A stretch of DNA of 64,000 bases from a bacterium (lineage in GTDB: Bacteria > Vulcanimicrobiota > Xenobia > Xenobiales > Xenobiaceae): assembly GCA_022839105.1 (NCBI GenBank), contig JALHDH010000009.1, forward strand, positions 5,499-69,498, written 5' to 3'. Numbering within the stretch: the first letter of the stretch is position 1; every line of letters starts with the position of its first letter. The notes beneath the pieces are model-generated. The model was not told the DNA's origin and ran no database searches. It was given only the letters and a program-made list of their open reading frames with translations. Of this stretch, positions 25,984 through 34,793 are shown piece after piece. Position numbers and translations under genes: made by a program.

Positions 25984-26047
25984 GTCCCGAATCGCCCCGA
26001 CCAGGGCCCGGCCCCCGAGCCGGTGAAGAATGCGGTTCAAAGGAGCG

Positions 26048-26410
26048 ATGAAGATGCCACGAACCGTATTCTCCCTCTTCGGCGCCGGTTGGGCCCTGAT
26101 CCTGATCGGCCTGGGTCTGGCGCTGTTCTACTTCCTGGCCTACGACACCACGGTCCAGGTCCAGGGGCTGGCCTCGATCGTGGCCGAGATGGTCCAGGGG
26201 GATCGGGTCCACAACAACGGGTTCCTGAACAACCGGCTCTGCGGTGTGGTCCTGGGCAGCACCCTGGCCCTCCTGGGCGGGGTCCTGCTCGTGCTCGGGG
26301 GGCTCCACGAGTCCGCCTCCAGTCAGCACCGGGTTGTGGTCCTGCTGACGGTCCTGGCCAACAAGCAGGGAGCCAACCAGAAGGACCTCGACGACGCCCT
26401 GGGGAGGTAG
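26048..26410 (+). CDS. Small two-helix membrane protein, function unknown
   Basis: 120 residues with two transmembrane helices, WALILIGLGLALFYFLAY and LGSTLALLGGVLLVLGGL, separated by a ~40-residue loop, and a polar C-terminus. CAAAGGAG lies just upstream; either the ATG at 26048 or the one six bases later would suit the site. It lies 64 bases after the primase-helicase relic in the same direction and could be co-transcribed with it. No family recognised. Confidence 0.55.
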   Translation: MKMPRTVFSLFGAGWALILIGLGLALFYFLAYDTTVQVQGLASIVAEMVQGDRVHNNGFLNNRLCGVVLGSTLALLGGVLLVLGGLHESASSQHRVVVLLTVLANKQGANQKDLDDALGR

Positions 26411-26418
26411 AAGACCCT

Positions 26419-27534
26419 CTATCCGGCCGGCCGCACCCGGTTGCGCTGGCGATCCTCGAAGCGCTGGAAGGCAAAGGCCACCAACCGGTCCAGCAACTCG
26501 GCGAAGGGCACCCCGCTGGCCTCCCAGAGCCTTCCGAACATGGAGATCGGAGTGAAGCCGGGCATGGTATTCACTTCGCTGAGCCAGATCTGCCCCTCGG
26601 AGTCCATGAGGAAGTCGACCCGGGCCAACCCGTTCAGGTCCAGGGCCTTCCAGGCCTGGGCGGCCAGGTGCCGGGCGCGGTCGGTCTCCTCGGCGGTCAG
26701 GGGGGCGGGGATCTGGGGTGGGGGATTCTCCCGGGCGAAGTACTTGGTCTGATAATCGTAGAAAGGCCCGCAGTGGCGGATCTCCCCCACGACCGAGACT
26801 TCAGGGACCTCGTTGCCGATCACTCCGATCTCCAGCTCCCGGGGAGATTCCACGGCCCTCTCGACGAGGATCTTGCGGTCGAACTCCGCGGCATGGTTCA
26901 GCGCCCCGAGCAGCTCCTCGGGCGTGCGAGCCCGCCGGATCCCGACGCTGGAGCCCAGGTTGGCAGGCTTGACGAAACAGGGCAATCCCGGGTTTTCCAG
27001 GCATTCGGCCAGCACCGACTCCGGCTCGAGGTCCAGGCGATGGCGCAGGACCACCCGATCCGGCAGGACAGGCAGGCCCGCGGCCCGCAACAACCCCTTC
27101 ATGAGGGCTTTGTCCATCCCCACGGCGGACCCGGAGACCCCGGCCCCCACGTAGGGCAGACCTGCCATCTCCAGCAGGCCCTGGATGGTGCCATCCTCGC
27201 CGTAGGTCCCGTGAAGGATCGGAAAGACCACGTCCAGCCCGACGAATTCGGGCGCCGTCCCATCCGCCCCCTCGCCGATGGAGACCAGGGTCCGCTCGCC
27301 CGCCCCGGGACACAGGCCCAGCGCTCCGCGCAGCCCCTCGGCACGACCGGCCTCCAGGGCGGCCCGGGCTGAGCCCGGTGAGAGCCAGCGCCCCTCGCGG
27401 GTGATGGCCAGGGGAATGACCTGGTAGCGCCGAGGGTCGAGCCCGGCCACGATGGAACGCGCCGAAAGGACGCTGATCTCGTGTTCAGCCGAACGGCCAC
27501 CGAAGAGGACACCGAGACGGATCTTGCTGTTCAT
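26419..27534 (-). CDS. ddl: D-alanine--D-alanine ligase
   Basis: ATP-grasp enzyme joining two D-Ala for the peptidoglycan stem peptide. It has LFGGRSAEHEISVLSA at the N-terminus, YGEDGTIQGLLEMAGLPYVG, GSSVGIRRA for the triphosphate loop, and the metal-binding LSEVNTMPGFTPISMFGRL. The 371-residue length fits the DdlA type. I start at MNSKIRLGVLFGG; the longer frame upstream is Gly/Arg-rich and non-conserved. It diverges from metG. No vancomycin-type cluster is present. Confidence 0.95.
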   Translation of the reverse strand: MNSKIRLGVLFGGRSAEHEISVLSARSIVAGLDPRRYQVIPLAITREGRWLSPGSARAALEAGRAEGLRGALGLCPGAGERTLVSIGEGADGTAPEFVGLDVVFPILHGTYGEDGTIQGLLEMAGLPYVGAGVSGSAVGMDKALMKGLLRAAGLPVLPDRVVLRHRLDLEPESVLAECLENPGLPCFVKPANLGSSVGIRRARTPEELLGALNHAAEFDRKILVERAVESPRELEIGVIGNEVPEVSVVGEIRHCGPFYDYQTKYFARENPPPQIPAPLTAEETDRARHLAAQAWKALDLNGLARVDFLMDSEGQIWLSEVNTMPGFTPISMFGRLWEASGVPFAELLDRLVAFAFQRFEDRQRNRVRPAG

Positions 27535-27643
27535 GGCCGGAGCATTCGCAACCAGTCCCGGGGAGCCTGCCCGTTCGCCCACACAGGAGCCGGCGCGCTC
27601 CCCGCGAAGCCCCGGGCCGATCCCGACCCCTGGAGGCCTGCCC

Positions 27644-29302
27644 ATGTCCCGACCGATCCTGGTGGCCGTCGCCTGGCCCTACGCCAATGGCCCTCTGCAC
27701 CTGGGGCACGTGGCCGGCTGTTACCTGCCGGCCGATGAATTCGCCCGCTACCACCGCATGAAGGGCGACCGGGTCCTGATGGTCTCGGGAACCGACCAGC
27801 ACGGCACGCCCATCACGGTGCGAGCCCAGGCCGAAGGGATCACCCCCGTGGAGGTGGCCGAGCGCTACCACCGATTGATCGTCGACTCCTTCGACCGACT
27901 GGGGATCCGCTGGGAGTTGTTCACCAGCACCCACACCGAGAACCATCGGCAGGTGGTCCAGGACCTCTTCCTGGACCTGTACCGCAAGGGGTTCATCGTC
28001 ACCCAGACCCAGGAGCAGCTCTACTGCCCCCAGGAGGAGCGTTTCCTGCCCGACCGCTACGTCGAGGGGCGCTGCCCCCACTGCGGACACGAGAAGGCTC
28101 GAGGCGACCAGTGCGAGGCCTGCGGGCGGACCCTGGACCCCGAGGACCTGGGCGAGCCCCGCTGCAAGACCTGCGGCACCTCGCCGGTTCCCCGCCAGAC
28201 CGAGCACTTCTTCTTCCGCTGGTCGGCCTTCAACGATCGCCTGGTGGAGTGGCTGGCCGACAAGCCCCACTGGCGCTCCAACGTGGTGAACTTCTCGCGC
28301 CGCTACCTGCAGGAAGGGCTGCGGGATTCCGCCATCTCGAGGGATATCGACTGGGGCATCCCCGTCCCCGTCGAAGGCTATGAGGGCAAGCGCATCTACG
28401 TCTGGTGGGAGGCCGTGATCGGCTATCTCTCGGCCAGCATCGAGTGGGCCAGCCTCCAGGGCCGGCCCGAGGCCTGGAAGGACTGGTGGGAGGACCCCGA
28501 GGCCCGCACCTTCTACTTCATCGGCAAGGACAACATCCCGTTCCACTCGATCCGCTGGCCGGCGGTCTTGATGGGTCGTGGCGGCTTGAACCTGCCCTTC
28601 GACGTGCCGGCCAACGAGTTCCTGAACCTGGAGGGTCGCAAGTTCTCGACCTCCGAGAACTGGGCCGTGTGGACCAACGACTTCCTGGATCGCTACGACC
28701 CGGATCCGCTGCGCTACATCCTGACCGCCGCCGCTCCGGAGGGGTCCGACACCGACTTCTCCTGGAGCGAGTTCCACCGGCGCAACAACGACGAGCTGGT
28801 GGGCTGGTGGGGCAACCTGGTCCACCGCAGCATGACCTTCACGGCCAGACACTTCGAAGGGCGGATCCCGGTCGCCCACCAGGCCCCCGAGGATCAGGCC
28901 ATCCTGGATCAAGCCCGGCAGGCCTTCGAGAAGATCGGCGGCCTCCTGGAGGCCTGCCAGTTCAAGTCGGCCCTGGCCGAGGCCATGGAACTGGCCCGGG
29001 AAGGGAACCGCTACTTCGACAACCAGGCCCCCTGGAAGCTGGTCAAGACCGACAAGGACCGGGCGGGAACGGTCATGGCCACCATGGTGCGCCTGATCGC
29101 CGCCCTGCGGGTGCTGCTGACGCCGTTCCTGCCCAACAGCAGCCGCGTCCTGCACTCCGTGCTGGGACTCTCCGGCGACCCCGAGGCAGGCCCCTGGGCC
29201 ATGCCGGAACTCCCTGAAGGGCACGTTCTGGGCGAGCCCCGCCCCCTCTTCAAGAAGCTCGACGAGAGCCTGGTCGAAGAGGAGCGGGCCCGCCTGGGTT
29301 GA
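27644..29302 (+). CDS. metG: Methionyl-tRNA synthetase
   Basis: Charges initiator and elongator tRNA-Met. HLGH at residues 19-22 is the HIGH motif and KFSTSENW is the KMSKS loop. The knuckle region has two Cys pairs, CPHCGH/CEACG, followed by CKTCG, so a zinc site is retained. The 552-residue chain ends after the anticodon domain and lacks the C-terminal tRNA-binding domain found in some bacteria. The ATG follows TGGAGGCCTGCCC. The start is 109 bases from the divergent ddl. Confidence 0.97.
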   Translation: MSRPILVAVAWPYANGPLHLGHVAGCYLPADEFARYHRMKGDRVLMVSGTDQHGTPITVRAQAEGITPVEVAERYHRLIVDSFDRLGIRWELFTSTHTENHRQVVQDLFLDLYRKGFIVTQTQEQLYCPQEERFLPDRYVEGRCPHCGHEKARGDQCEACGRTLDPEDLGEPRCKTCGTSPVPRQTEHFFFRWSAFNDRLVEWLADKPHWRSNVVNFSRRYLQEGLRDSAISRDIDWGIPVPVEGYEGKRIYVWWEAVIGYLSASIEWASLQGRPEAWKDWWEDPEARTFYFIGKDNIPFHSIRWPAVLMGRGGLNLPFDVPANEFLNLEGRKFSTSENWAVWTNDFLDRYDPDPLRYILTAAAPEGSDTDFSWSEFHRRNNDELVGWWGNLVHRSMTFTARHFEGRIPVAHQAPEDQAILDQARQAFEKIGGLLEACQFKSALAEAMELAREGNRYFDNQAPWKLVKTDKDRAGTVMATMVRLIAALRVLLTPFLPNSSRVLHSVLGLSGDPEAGPWAMPELPEGHVLGEPRPLFKKLDESLVEEERARLG

Positions 29303-29318
29303 GCCACCCCGGGGGGGG

Positions 29319-30365
29319 CTACTTCTTCAGGGTCTCGATGTCGATCACGAAGCGATAACGCACGTCTGAAGCCAGCACCCGCTCGAAGGCCTGGTTGATC
29401 TCCCCTGCGGGGATGAGTTCGATCTGCGGAGCGATCCCGTGCCCGGCGCAGAAGTCCAGGACCTCCTGGGTCTCGCGGATGCCGCCGATCAGGGAGCCTG
29501 CAAAGGAGCGGCGCTTCATCAGCAAGGAGAAGACCTGGACGGCCAGGGGTTCGGACGGAGCCCCGACGTTCACCATCGTGCCGTCCACGGCCAGAAGCGA
29601 GAGATACGCGTTCAGGTCGAGCCTGGCGCTGACGGTGTTCAGGATCAGGTCGAAGGTGTTCGCCAGCTTCTTGAAGGTCTCGGGATCGCTGGTCGCGTGG
29701 TAGTGGTCCGCGCCGAGGCGCAGGCCATCCTCCAACTTGCTCAGGGTCTGCGAGAGGACCGTCACCTCGGCGCCCATGGCGTGCGCCAACTGCACGGCCA
29801 TGTGGCCCAGCCCCCCCATGCCGACGATGGCAACCTTCTTGCCCGGGCCCGCGCCCCAACGACGCAGGGGCGAATAGGTGGTGATCCCGGCGCACAGGAT
29901 CGGGGCGGCCACCGAGAGGTCCAGGGCCTCCGGGATCCGGACCGCGAAGTCTTCAGGCACCACCAGGTGGGTGGAATAGCCCCCGTGCGTCAAATCGCCG
30001 TGGCGATCCACGCTGCCGTAGGTCATGGTGGCGCCCTGATGGCAGTACTGCTCTTCTCCCTTATGGCAGGAGGGACACGTGCGACAGGAGTCGACCATGC
30101 ACCCCACGCCGACCCGGTCGCCGACGGCGTGGCGGGTCACCTCGGAGCCGACCGCGGCGACGATCCCGGCGATCTCGTGCCCCGGCGCCACAGGGTAGGT
30201 CACCTGCCCCCAGTCCCCACGGACATGATGGATGTCGGAATGGCAGATCCCGCAGTACTTGATGTCGATCAGGATGTCCCGAGGTCCGATCTCGCGACGT
30301 GAGAGGGTGAGCGGCCCGAGCGGTTCGGTAGCCGAGAAGGCGGCGTAGGCGTGGACGTCGTGCAT
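29319..30365 (-). CDS. Zinc-dependent alcohol dehydrogenase (cinnamyl-alcohol/YahK type)
   Basis: A medium-chain NAD(P)-dependent dehydrogenase of 348 residues. Catalytic zinc ligands are in KYCGICHSDIHH and APGHEIAG; the structural zinc has four cysteines in CRTCPSCHKGEEQYC. The Rossmann motif is VAIVGMGGLGHMAVQ. YahK/CAD relatives are usually NADPH-dependent aldehyde reductases of broad range; the substrate here is unknown. CTGGAGGAACC precedes the ATG. Confidence 0.93.
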   Translation of the reverse strand: MHDVHAYAAFSATEPLGPLTLSRREIGPRDILIDIKYCGICHSDIHHVRGDWGQVTYPVAPGHEIAGIVAAVGSEVTRHAVGDRVGVGCMVDSCRTCPSCHKGEEQYCHQGATMTYGSVDRHGDLTHGGYSTHLVVPEDFAVRIPEALDLSVAAPILCAGITTYSPLRRWGAGPGKKVAIVGMGGLGHMAVQLAHAMGAEVTVLSQTLSKLEDGLRLGADHYHATSDPETFKKLANTFDLILNTVSARLDLNAYLSLLAVDGTMVNVGAPSEPLAVQVFSLLMKRRSFAGSLIGGIRETQEVLDFCAGHGIAPQIELIPAGEINQAFERVLASDVRYRFVIDIETLKK

Positions 30366-30479
30366 GGTTCCTCCAGGTCAAGGTGGCCTCGGGGGGCTCA
30401 GGGCTCCTGCTCCCGGGCAGGGCATGGTTCGGCCTGGAGTCCGCCTTCCTGCTGCTCCGCCCGGCGGTCCGGCATGAAA

Positions 30480-30508
30480 GAAGGCCCCCCCGCGAGGGTG
30501 GGCCTTCT
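30480..30508 (-). terminator. Hairpin terminator downstream of the Gly/Ala-rich gene
   Basis: On the minus strand GAAGGCCC pairs with GGGCCTTC around a short GC-rich centre, followed by CTTTC. It lies 24 bases beyond the stop at 30532. Confidence 0.6.
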
Positions 30509-30531
30509 CGAACGAACCAGTGCGCGATGGA

Positions 30532-31797
30532 CTAGCCGGCAGCCTGGCTGGCCGCCACCTGCTGTTCGAACATCATCTGCTGGACCCGCGGGTCGGAGAG
30601 CAGGGCGGTCTGGAGCTCGACCAGCTCGCTGTAGATGGGGCCGGCCGAAGGATGGGTCTTCAGGCCGTCCTCCACCTTGAGGTATTCGACAGCCTCGGCC
30701 CCTTCGGGGTTCTGGATGGCTGCGGGCATCAGCTCCTGCATCTGCTGCAGGGTTCCGGCGATGCTGGGGTCGGCCATCAACCGGGCCTGCAGATCCTGGA
30801 CCCGGGCGCTGATCTGCTGGATCTGCTCGTCGGAAAGGCTGGGAGGAGCCTGGGCCTCCGCGGCTGCAGGAGCCTGCTGCGGGGTCGCGGCGGTGGCGGG
30901 CATCGCAGCGGGAGCCGGGGTCGAGGCCTCCTTGGCCGCCTGGACCTCCGGCGAACTCGAGGCGACCACCTGCGGCTTCTGCGGGGTGCCCGAGCCGGCC
31001 TCGTTGGCGGCCGGCTTGTCCTTGGTGAAGATGTTCTTGAACTTCTCGGCGATCTTGCCACCGATGGCCTTGAGGGCCCCGCGCATCCCGAAGACCATCG
31101 AACCCAGGCCCAGGGCCACCGCGCCCACCGCCACGACGGCAGGAGCACCCAGGGCGGCGGCGATCATCGCCCCGCTGGAGACGATGCTGATGCCGCTCAT
31201 GATCGCCTTGTCCCGGGCCCCCTTGACGATCTCGTCGATGGGGACATCGCGAACGCCCGCGACCATCTTGCCCTCTTCGTTGCGGACCGGCACCTGCATG
31301 GGAATGCTCTCGGTGCCCTTGGCCTTCAGGCCCTCATAGAAGTGCTTGGCGTCGAGGGCTTCCTTCAACTGGTCGGCCCCCGTCAAGAGGCCCACGGCCC
31401 CGCCGATCCCGGCCAGTTGACCGGCCATGGCCGCCGGGATCCCCCAGGAGCCCCAACCCGCCAGGCTGTAGACGCCGATGCCACCGGCCATCTGGCCCAG
31501 GGAGCTGGCCACGCTCTTGCCGCGGGCCACCTTCAGTCCGGCCGGAGAGTCGCCCACCTTGGGGACCATGCCCTGGGGCAGGGTCTCCTCCTGGACCTGG
31601 GCGACCAGTTTCTGGACCTCGGCCTGGTTGGTGATGATCGCGTCATGGGGAAGCAACTGGACCTGGAAATCGTCGATGGGCATCCGGCCCGTCTTGGGAT
31701 CCACCACCAGCATGTCCCCGGGGACCTGCAACGGAACGTTGACCTCGGTCATCCCCTTGGTCTGGGATGAAACGGACGGGTTGCTCTGGATGTTCAT
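30532..31797 (-). CDS. Gly/Ala-rich protein with hydrophobic core, function unknown
   Basis: 421 residues with a polar N-terminus and no signal peptide. A Gly-rich hydrophobic block lies at ~110-145 (AGGIGVYSLAGWGSWGIPAA) and a second at ~205-250 (ISIVSSGAMIAAALGAPAVV). A Lys-rich KIAEKFKNIFTKDK segment follows, then an Ala/Pro/Gln-rich linker (~270-340) and a C-terminal helical Gln-rich segment. The second block closely resembles the LGAPALVGAVAGG stretch in the duplicated protein at 6721-7818. ATG start. A membrane-inserting effector or scaffold is possible; nothing in the sequence decides. Confidence 0.65.
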   Translation of the reverse strand: MNIQSNPSVSSQTKGMTEVNVPLQVPGDMLVVDPKTGRMPIDDFQVQLLPHDAIITNQAEVQKLVAQVQEETLPQGMVPKVGDSPAGLKVARGKSVASSLGQMAGGIGVYSLAGWGSWGIPAAMAGQLAGIGGAVGLLTGADQLKEALDAKHFYEGLKAKGTESIPMQVPVRNEEGKMVAGVRDVPIDEIVKGARDKAIMSGISIVSSGAMIAAALGAPAVVAVGAVALGLGSMVFGMRGALKAIGGKIAEKFKNIFTKDKPAANEAGSGTPQKPQVVASSSPEVQAAKEASTPAPAAMPATAATPQQAPAAAEAQAPPSLSDEQIQQISARVQDLQARLMADPSIAGTLQQMQELMPAAIQNPEGAEAVEYLKVEDGLKTHPSAGPIYSELVELQTALLSDPRVQQMMFEQQVAASQAAG

Positions 31798-31901
31798 CGG
31801 TCAACTCCTCGGATGGAATCCCCTGGACGGCGCCCCCCCGAAAGGAGCCACCACCGCAGCGTGGTATACGACAAGACTATACTAGTTCGGGCCACGGCCG
31901 G

Positions 31902-31923
31902 CAGCAACGGCAAGATGTTGCTG
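31902..31923. promoter_or_regulatory. Inverted repeat in a divergent promoter region
   Basis: CAGCAAC and GTTGCTG form a perfect 7-bp inverted repeat with an 8-base spacer between the divergent genes at 31797 and 31964. A TATACT at 31878-31883 (TATAGT on the other strand) lies close by. It may be an operator or a hairpin. Confidence 0.3.
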
Positions 31924-31963
31924 ACATGCAAAAAAACAGGCCGTCCCCCCCACTGGAGGCTCA

Positions 31964-32263
31964 GTGACCGTTCCTGAAATGACCGGACAGACCGCCGAGA
32001 AACGCCTCGAGGAGGCGGGCGAGGAACTGGGCCGCGCGCTGGCCGCCCTCCCCCCCGAGGTCAAGACGATGGTGCGCGAGCTCAAACAGAACGTCGAGCG
32101 GGAATTCGAAGAGCAGCGCAAGCAGGGCAACTACATGGACCGCTCGGTCTTCTTCGCCGCCGCCCTGATCGGACATGAGGAGATCCGCGACGAGAACCTG
32201 ATCCGCGCCGCCGCCAACTACGTGGACGCCGACCACGCCTTCATGAAGGCCCAGCAGGCCTGA
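31964..32263 (+). CDS. Small helical protein, function unknown
   Basis: A 99-residue, charge-rich, mostly helical protein without membrane segments. It starts at GTG, well supported by TGGAGG seven bases upstream. It contains KTMVRELKQNVEREFEEQRK, likely an amphipathic or coiled-coil helix, then a Phe/Ala-rich segment. It diverges from the Gly/Ala-rich gene and shares its control region. No family recognised. Confidence 0.6.
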   Translation: MTVPEMTGQTAEKRLEEAGEELGRALAALPPEVKTMVRELKQNVEREFEEQRKQGNYMDRSVFFAAALIGHEEIRDENLIRAAANYVDADHAFMKAQQA

Positions 32264-32282
32264 GTCCGGGCGGGTCCTGGGC

Positions 32283-32960
32283 CTACTCGTCCGCCTCGCG
32301 CAGTCGAGCCGCCAGGCCCGGCAGGACCCAGACCCGAAGCACGGACTCTCCGATGCCGACGCGGGTTCCGGACTTCACGGGCGTGGGTTCGGTGACCTGG
32401 CGTCGGCCCAGGCGGGTGCCGTTGTGGCTCTGCAGGTCCTCCAGGACCACCTTGCCCTCCTCGGTCACGTGCAGCCGCAGATGCTGGCGCGACAGGCCCG
32501 GGTCCACCAGGCGGAGATCCGCCTCCGGTCCCCGGCCGATCACGACGCCTTCGCAGGAGATGCCCCAGAGGCCCCCTCCGGCGGGGCCTTCAACCCCTTC
32601 GACCATGCCCAGGGCCGGAATTCCCCGGCCATCGGTCCAGCGGACCTCGACATCCTCCAGGCCGGCCTCCGGGCCGACGGTCCGGACCTCGAAAGGCCCC
32701 AGGGTCCGGAATCCCCTCTGCTGCATCTCGGTCGAGACCAGACGCAGCACCTCTTCCGAGAACCCCTCAGGAACCCCCTCCAGATCCGGGAAGGGCACCA
32801 TGACCAGGTTCGGAACCAGTGTCATGTTGCCACAACGCCGACGGCTGTCCAGAAGGGTCCGCACCGCGGCCCGCGAGGCCTCCAGGGCGTGCATCTGCAC
32901 TCCCGTTCCTCCTTCGAGTCGCTCTTCAAGAAGCCGTTCCAGACTTCGCAGCCAACCCAT
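32283..32960 (-). CDS. FhaA-like protein: DUF3662 domain plus FHA domain
   Basis: The first ~110 residues match the DUF3662 fold that precedes the FHA domain in actinobacterial FhaA (LERLLEERLEGG, MTLVPNLVMVPFPDLEGV). The C-terminal FHA domain has VVIGRGPEADLRL, LSRQHLRL and SHNGTRLG, the residues that bind phosphothreonine. It should read out Ser/Thr kinase signalling; a kinase gene lies 7.5 kb upstream in the same block. It starts four bases after rlmN with GGAGGTTGATGCC ahead of the ATG. In actinobacteria FhaA binds the MviN-type cell-wall flippase; a similar role here is inference. Confidence 0.9.
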   Translation of the reverse strand: MGWLRSLERLLEERLEGGTGVQMHALEASRAAVRTLLDSRRRCGNMTLVPNLVMVPFPDLEGVPEGFSEEVLRLVSTEMQQRGFRTLGPFEVRTVGPEAGLEDVEVRWTDGRGIPALGMVEGVEGPAGGGLWGISCEGVVIGRGPEADLRLVDPGLSRQHLRLHVTEEGKVVLEDLQSHNGTRLGRRQVTEPTPVKSGTRVGIGESVLRVWVLPGLAARLREADE

Positions 32961-32964
32961 GGCA

Positions 32965-34125
32965 TCAACCTCCCGCGCCTGGTGCGAGCGGAACCTCCGT
33001 CCGAGGCGATCCGTCCGCATGGCGGTGGATCTCCCGGAGTCGGAGCTGCCCGCAGGCAGCGTCGATATCGGAGCCCTTCTCACGCCGCACGGTGCAGCGC
33101 AGTCCCCCCTGCTGGACTCGATCCTGGAAGGCCTGCACCCGGCTCTTCGAGCTCCGGCGGAAGAACGGGTGATCGACGGGGTTCCAGGGGATCAGGTTGA
33201 CCAGGGAGCGGATCCCGCCCAGCAACTCCACCAGCCGGTCCGCCTCCTCCAGCGAATCGTTGACCCCCTCGAGCATGACGTATTCGAAGGTCATCCGTCG
33301 CCCCGTGGCGGCCTGATAGTCCCGGCATGCCGCCAGCAGTTCCTGGATCTTCCAGCGCCGGTTGACGGGCATGAGGCGATCCCTGAGATCGTCCCGGGTG
33401 GCGTGCAGGGAGACGGCCAGCTTCAGGGGCAGCCTCTTCTCGGCCAGACGACGGATCGCGGGGACCACCCCTGAGGTCGAGATGGCGATGTGGCGCATCC
33501 CGATTCCCAGGCCATCCCCGTGGTTGAGGATGCGGATGGCCCGCAGGAGGTTTCGGAAGTTGTGCAGGGGCTCACCGATGCCCATGAAGACGACATTGGC
33601 CACCCGTTCTCCGCGAGGATCGACCAGACGCTGGATCGCCAGGACCTGATCCACCATCTCCCAGGCCTGGAGATTGCGCAGCAGGCCCGACTTGCCCGAA
33701 GCGCAGAACTCGCATCCCATCGCGCACCCCACCTGGCTGGAAAGGCAGACCGCCAGACGTCCAGGCCCGAGATGTTCCAGGTAGCGCATCCGCACGCTCT
33801 CGATGGGGTTGCCGTCGGGAAGGGTGAAGAGGAACTTGGTGGTATCCTGGAGCGACTCCTCAGGGGAAGCCAGATGAAGGGTCGGGAGGGCGGCCACCTC
33901 CTCCAGGACCTGGCGGAAGGCCCGGGAGAGGTCCGTCATCTCGGCAAAGGACCCGGCCCTGCGGACGTACAGCCAGCGGACCAGTTGTCGGGCCCGATAG
34001 GGCGACTCTCCCAGGAGGCGCACGAAGGCCTCGAGTTCGGAAGGCAGGAGCTCCTTGAGGTTCACCTTCCCGCCATGGAGGCGATCCGGGAAGCTGCGGA
34101 CCAGTTCCTCCGGGCAGCCGGACAT
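32965..34125 (-). CDS. rlmN: Dual-specificity 23S rRNA/tRNA methyltransferase RlmN
   Basis: Radical-SAM enzyme that methylates C2 of A2503 in 23S rRNA and A37 in some tRNAs. The 4Fe-4S motif is CAMGCEFC, flanked by SSQVGCAMG; GIGEPLHNF and the C-terminal cysteine in IDAACGQL (which forms the methyl-carrying adduct) are present. At 386 residues it is slightly longer than average, with a Pro/Gly-rich tail. The start overlaps the upstream lipoprotein stop (TGATG), and the FHA gene follows within four bases. Confidence 0.97.
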   Translation of the reverse strand: MSGCPEELVRSFPDRLHGGKVNLKELLPSELEAFVRLLGESPYRARQLVRWLYVRRAGSFAEMTDLSRAFRQVLEEVAALPTLHLASPEESLQDTTKFLFTLPDGNPIESVRMRYLEHLGPGRLAVCLSSQVGCAMGCEFCASGKSGLLRNLQAWEMVDQVLAIQRLVDPRGERVANVVFMGIGEPLHNFRNLLRAIRILNHGDGLGIGMRHIAISTSGVVPAIRRLAEKRLPLKLAVSLHATRDDLRDRLMPVNRRWKIQELLAACRDYQAATGRRMTFEYVMLEGVNDSLEEADRLVELLGGIRSLVNLIPWNPVDHPFFRRSSKSRVQAFQDRVQQGGLRCTVRREKGSDIDAACGQLRLREIHRHADGSPRTEVPLAPGAGG

Positions 34126-34691
34126 CAGAAGAGGTCCATCCCCGCGATCTGCCAGCTGCCCTCGATCTGACGCATCACGAAGCGGCCCAGACGCAGGCGG
34201 ATGGTGGCAGAGGTGCCGTCGGTGTCCTCGAAGGTCATGGCCTCGGTGCCGATGATGGGCACGCTGGACAGAACCTCCACCGTCCCATCCGGAAGGGACT
34301 TGAACTCTGCGAAACCGGACTGGAAGTCCTGCAGTCGATAGTCCTCGTGACGGAAGATGTCCTCGTGGAAGGCCCGGAAGGCGTCCCGAATCTCCTGGTC
34401 CGCCCCGACTTTTTCGGGGTGGCGGGCCTGGTATTCCCCAGCCGTGGCCTCGATGGCCAGGTGGATCCGCCCCAGGACGCCCTCCAGGTCCCGGGCTTCG
34501 TAGGCGGCATGCAGACCTTCCAGGACCTCCAGGATGGCGGCCTGTGCCTCGTCATCCAGCGCGGCTTCCTCGCGGATCGAGGGAGCCGAGGCTTCACCTG
34601 AGGCGGAACCCCGAGCCGGATCTTCGGTCCGATCACAACCGGCAACCAGGAGGAACGCGGCCAGCAGGGCCACGGCGCAGCGGAGAAGCAT
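34125..34691 (-). CDS. Lipoprotein with NTF2/SnoaL-like domain
   Basis: A typical lipobox (LLVAGC) places a lipidated Cys at residue 19, followed by an acidic Ser/Ala linker. Residues ~45-188 (VLEGLHAAYEARDLEGVLGRIH then FRAFHEDIF and a run of strands ending GSWQIAGMDLF) have the cone-shaped NTF2-like pattern. No catalytic residues can be assigned. GAAAGGAAC precedes the ATG, and it is translationally coupled to rlmN. Confidence 0.75.
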   Translation of the reverse strand: MLLRCAVALLAAFLLVAGCDRTEDPARGSASGEASAPSIREEAALDDEAQAAILEVLEGLHAAYEARDLEGVLGRIHLAIEATAGEYQARHPEKVGADQEIRDAFRAFHEDIFRHEDYRLQDFQSGFAEFKSLPDGTVEVLSSVPIIGTEAMTFEDTDGTSATIRLRLGRFVMRQIEGSWQIAGMDLF

Positions 34692-34793
34692 CGGGGTTCC
34701 TTTCAGGGCATCAGGAGGCCCGCAGCAGGGCTCTGGGTGATTATACCACCGCGAGCAAGCCGCCCTGACAGGCCCATCCCGGACGAACCCTCC

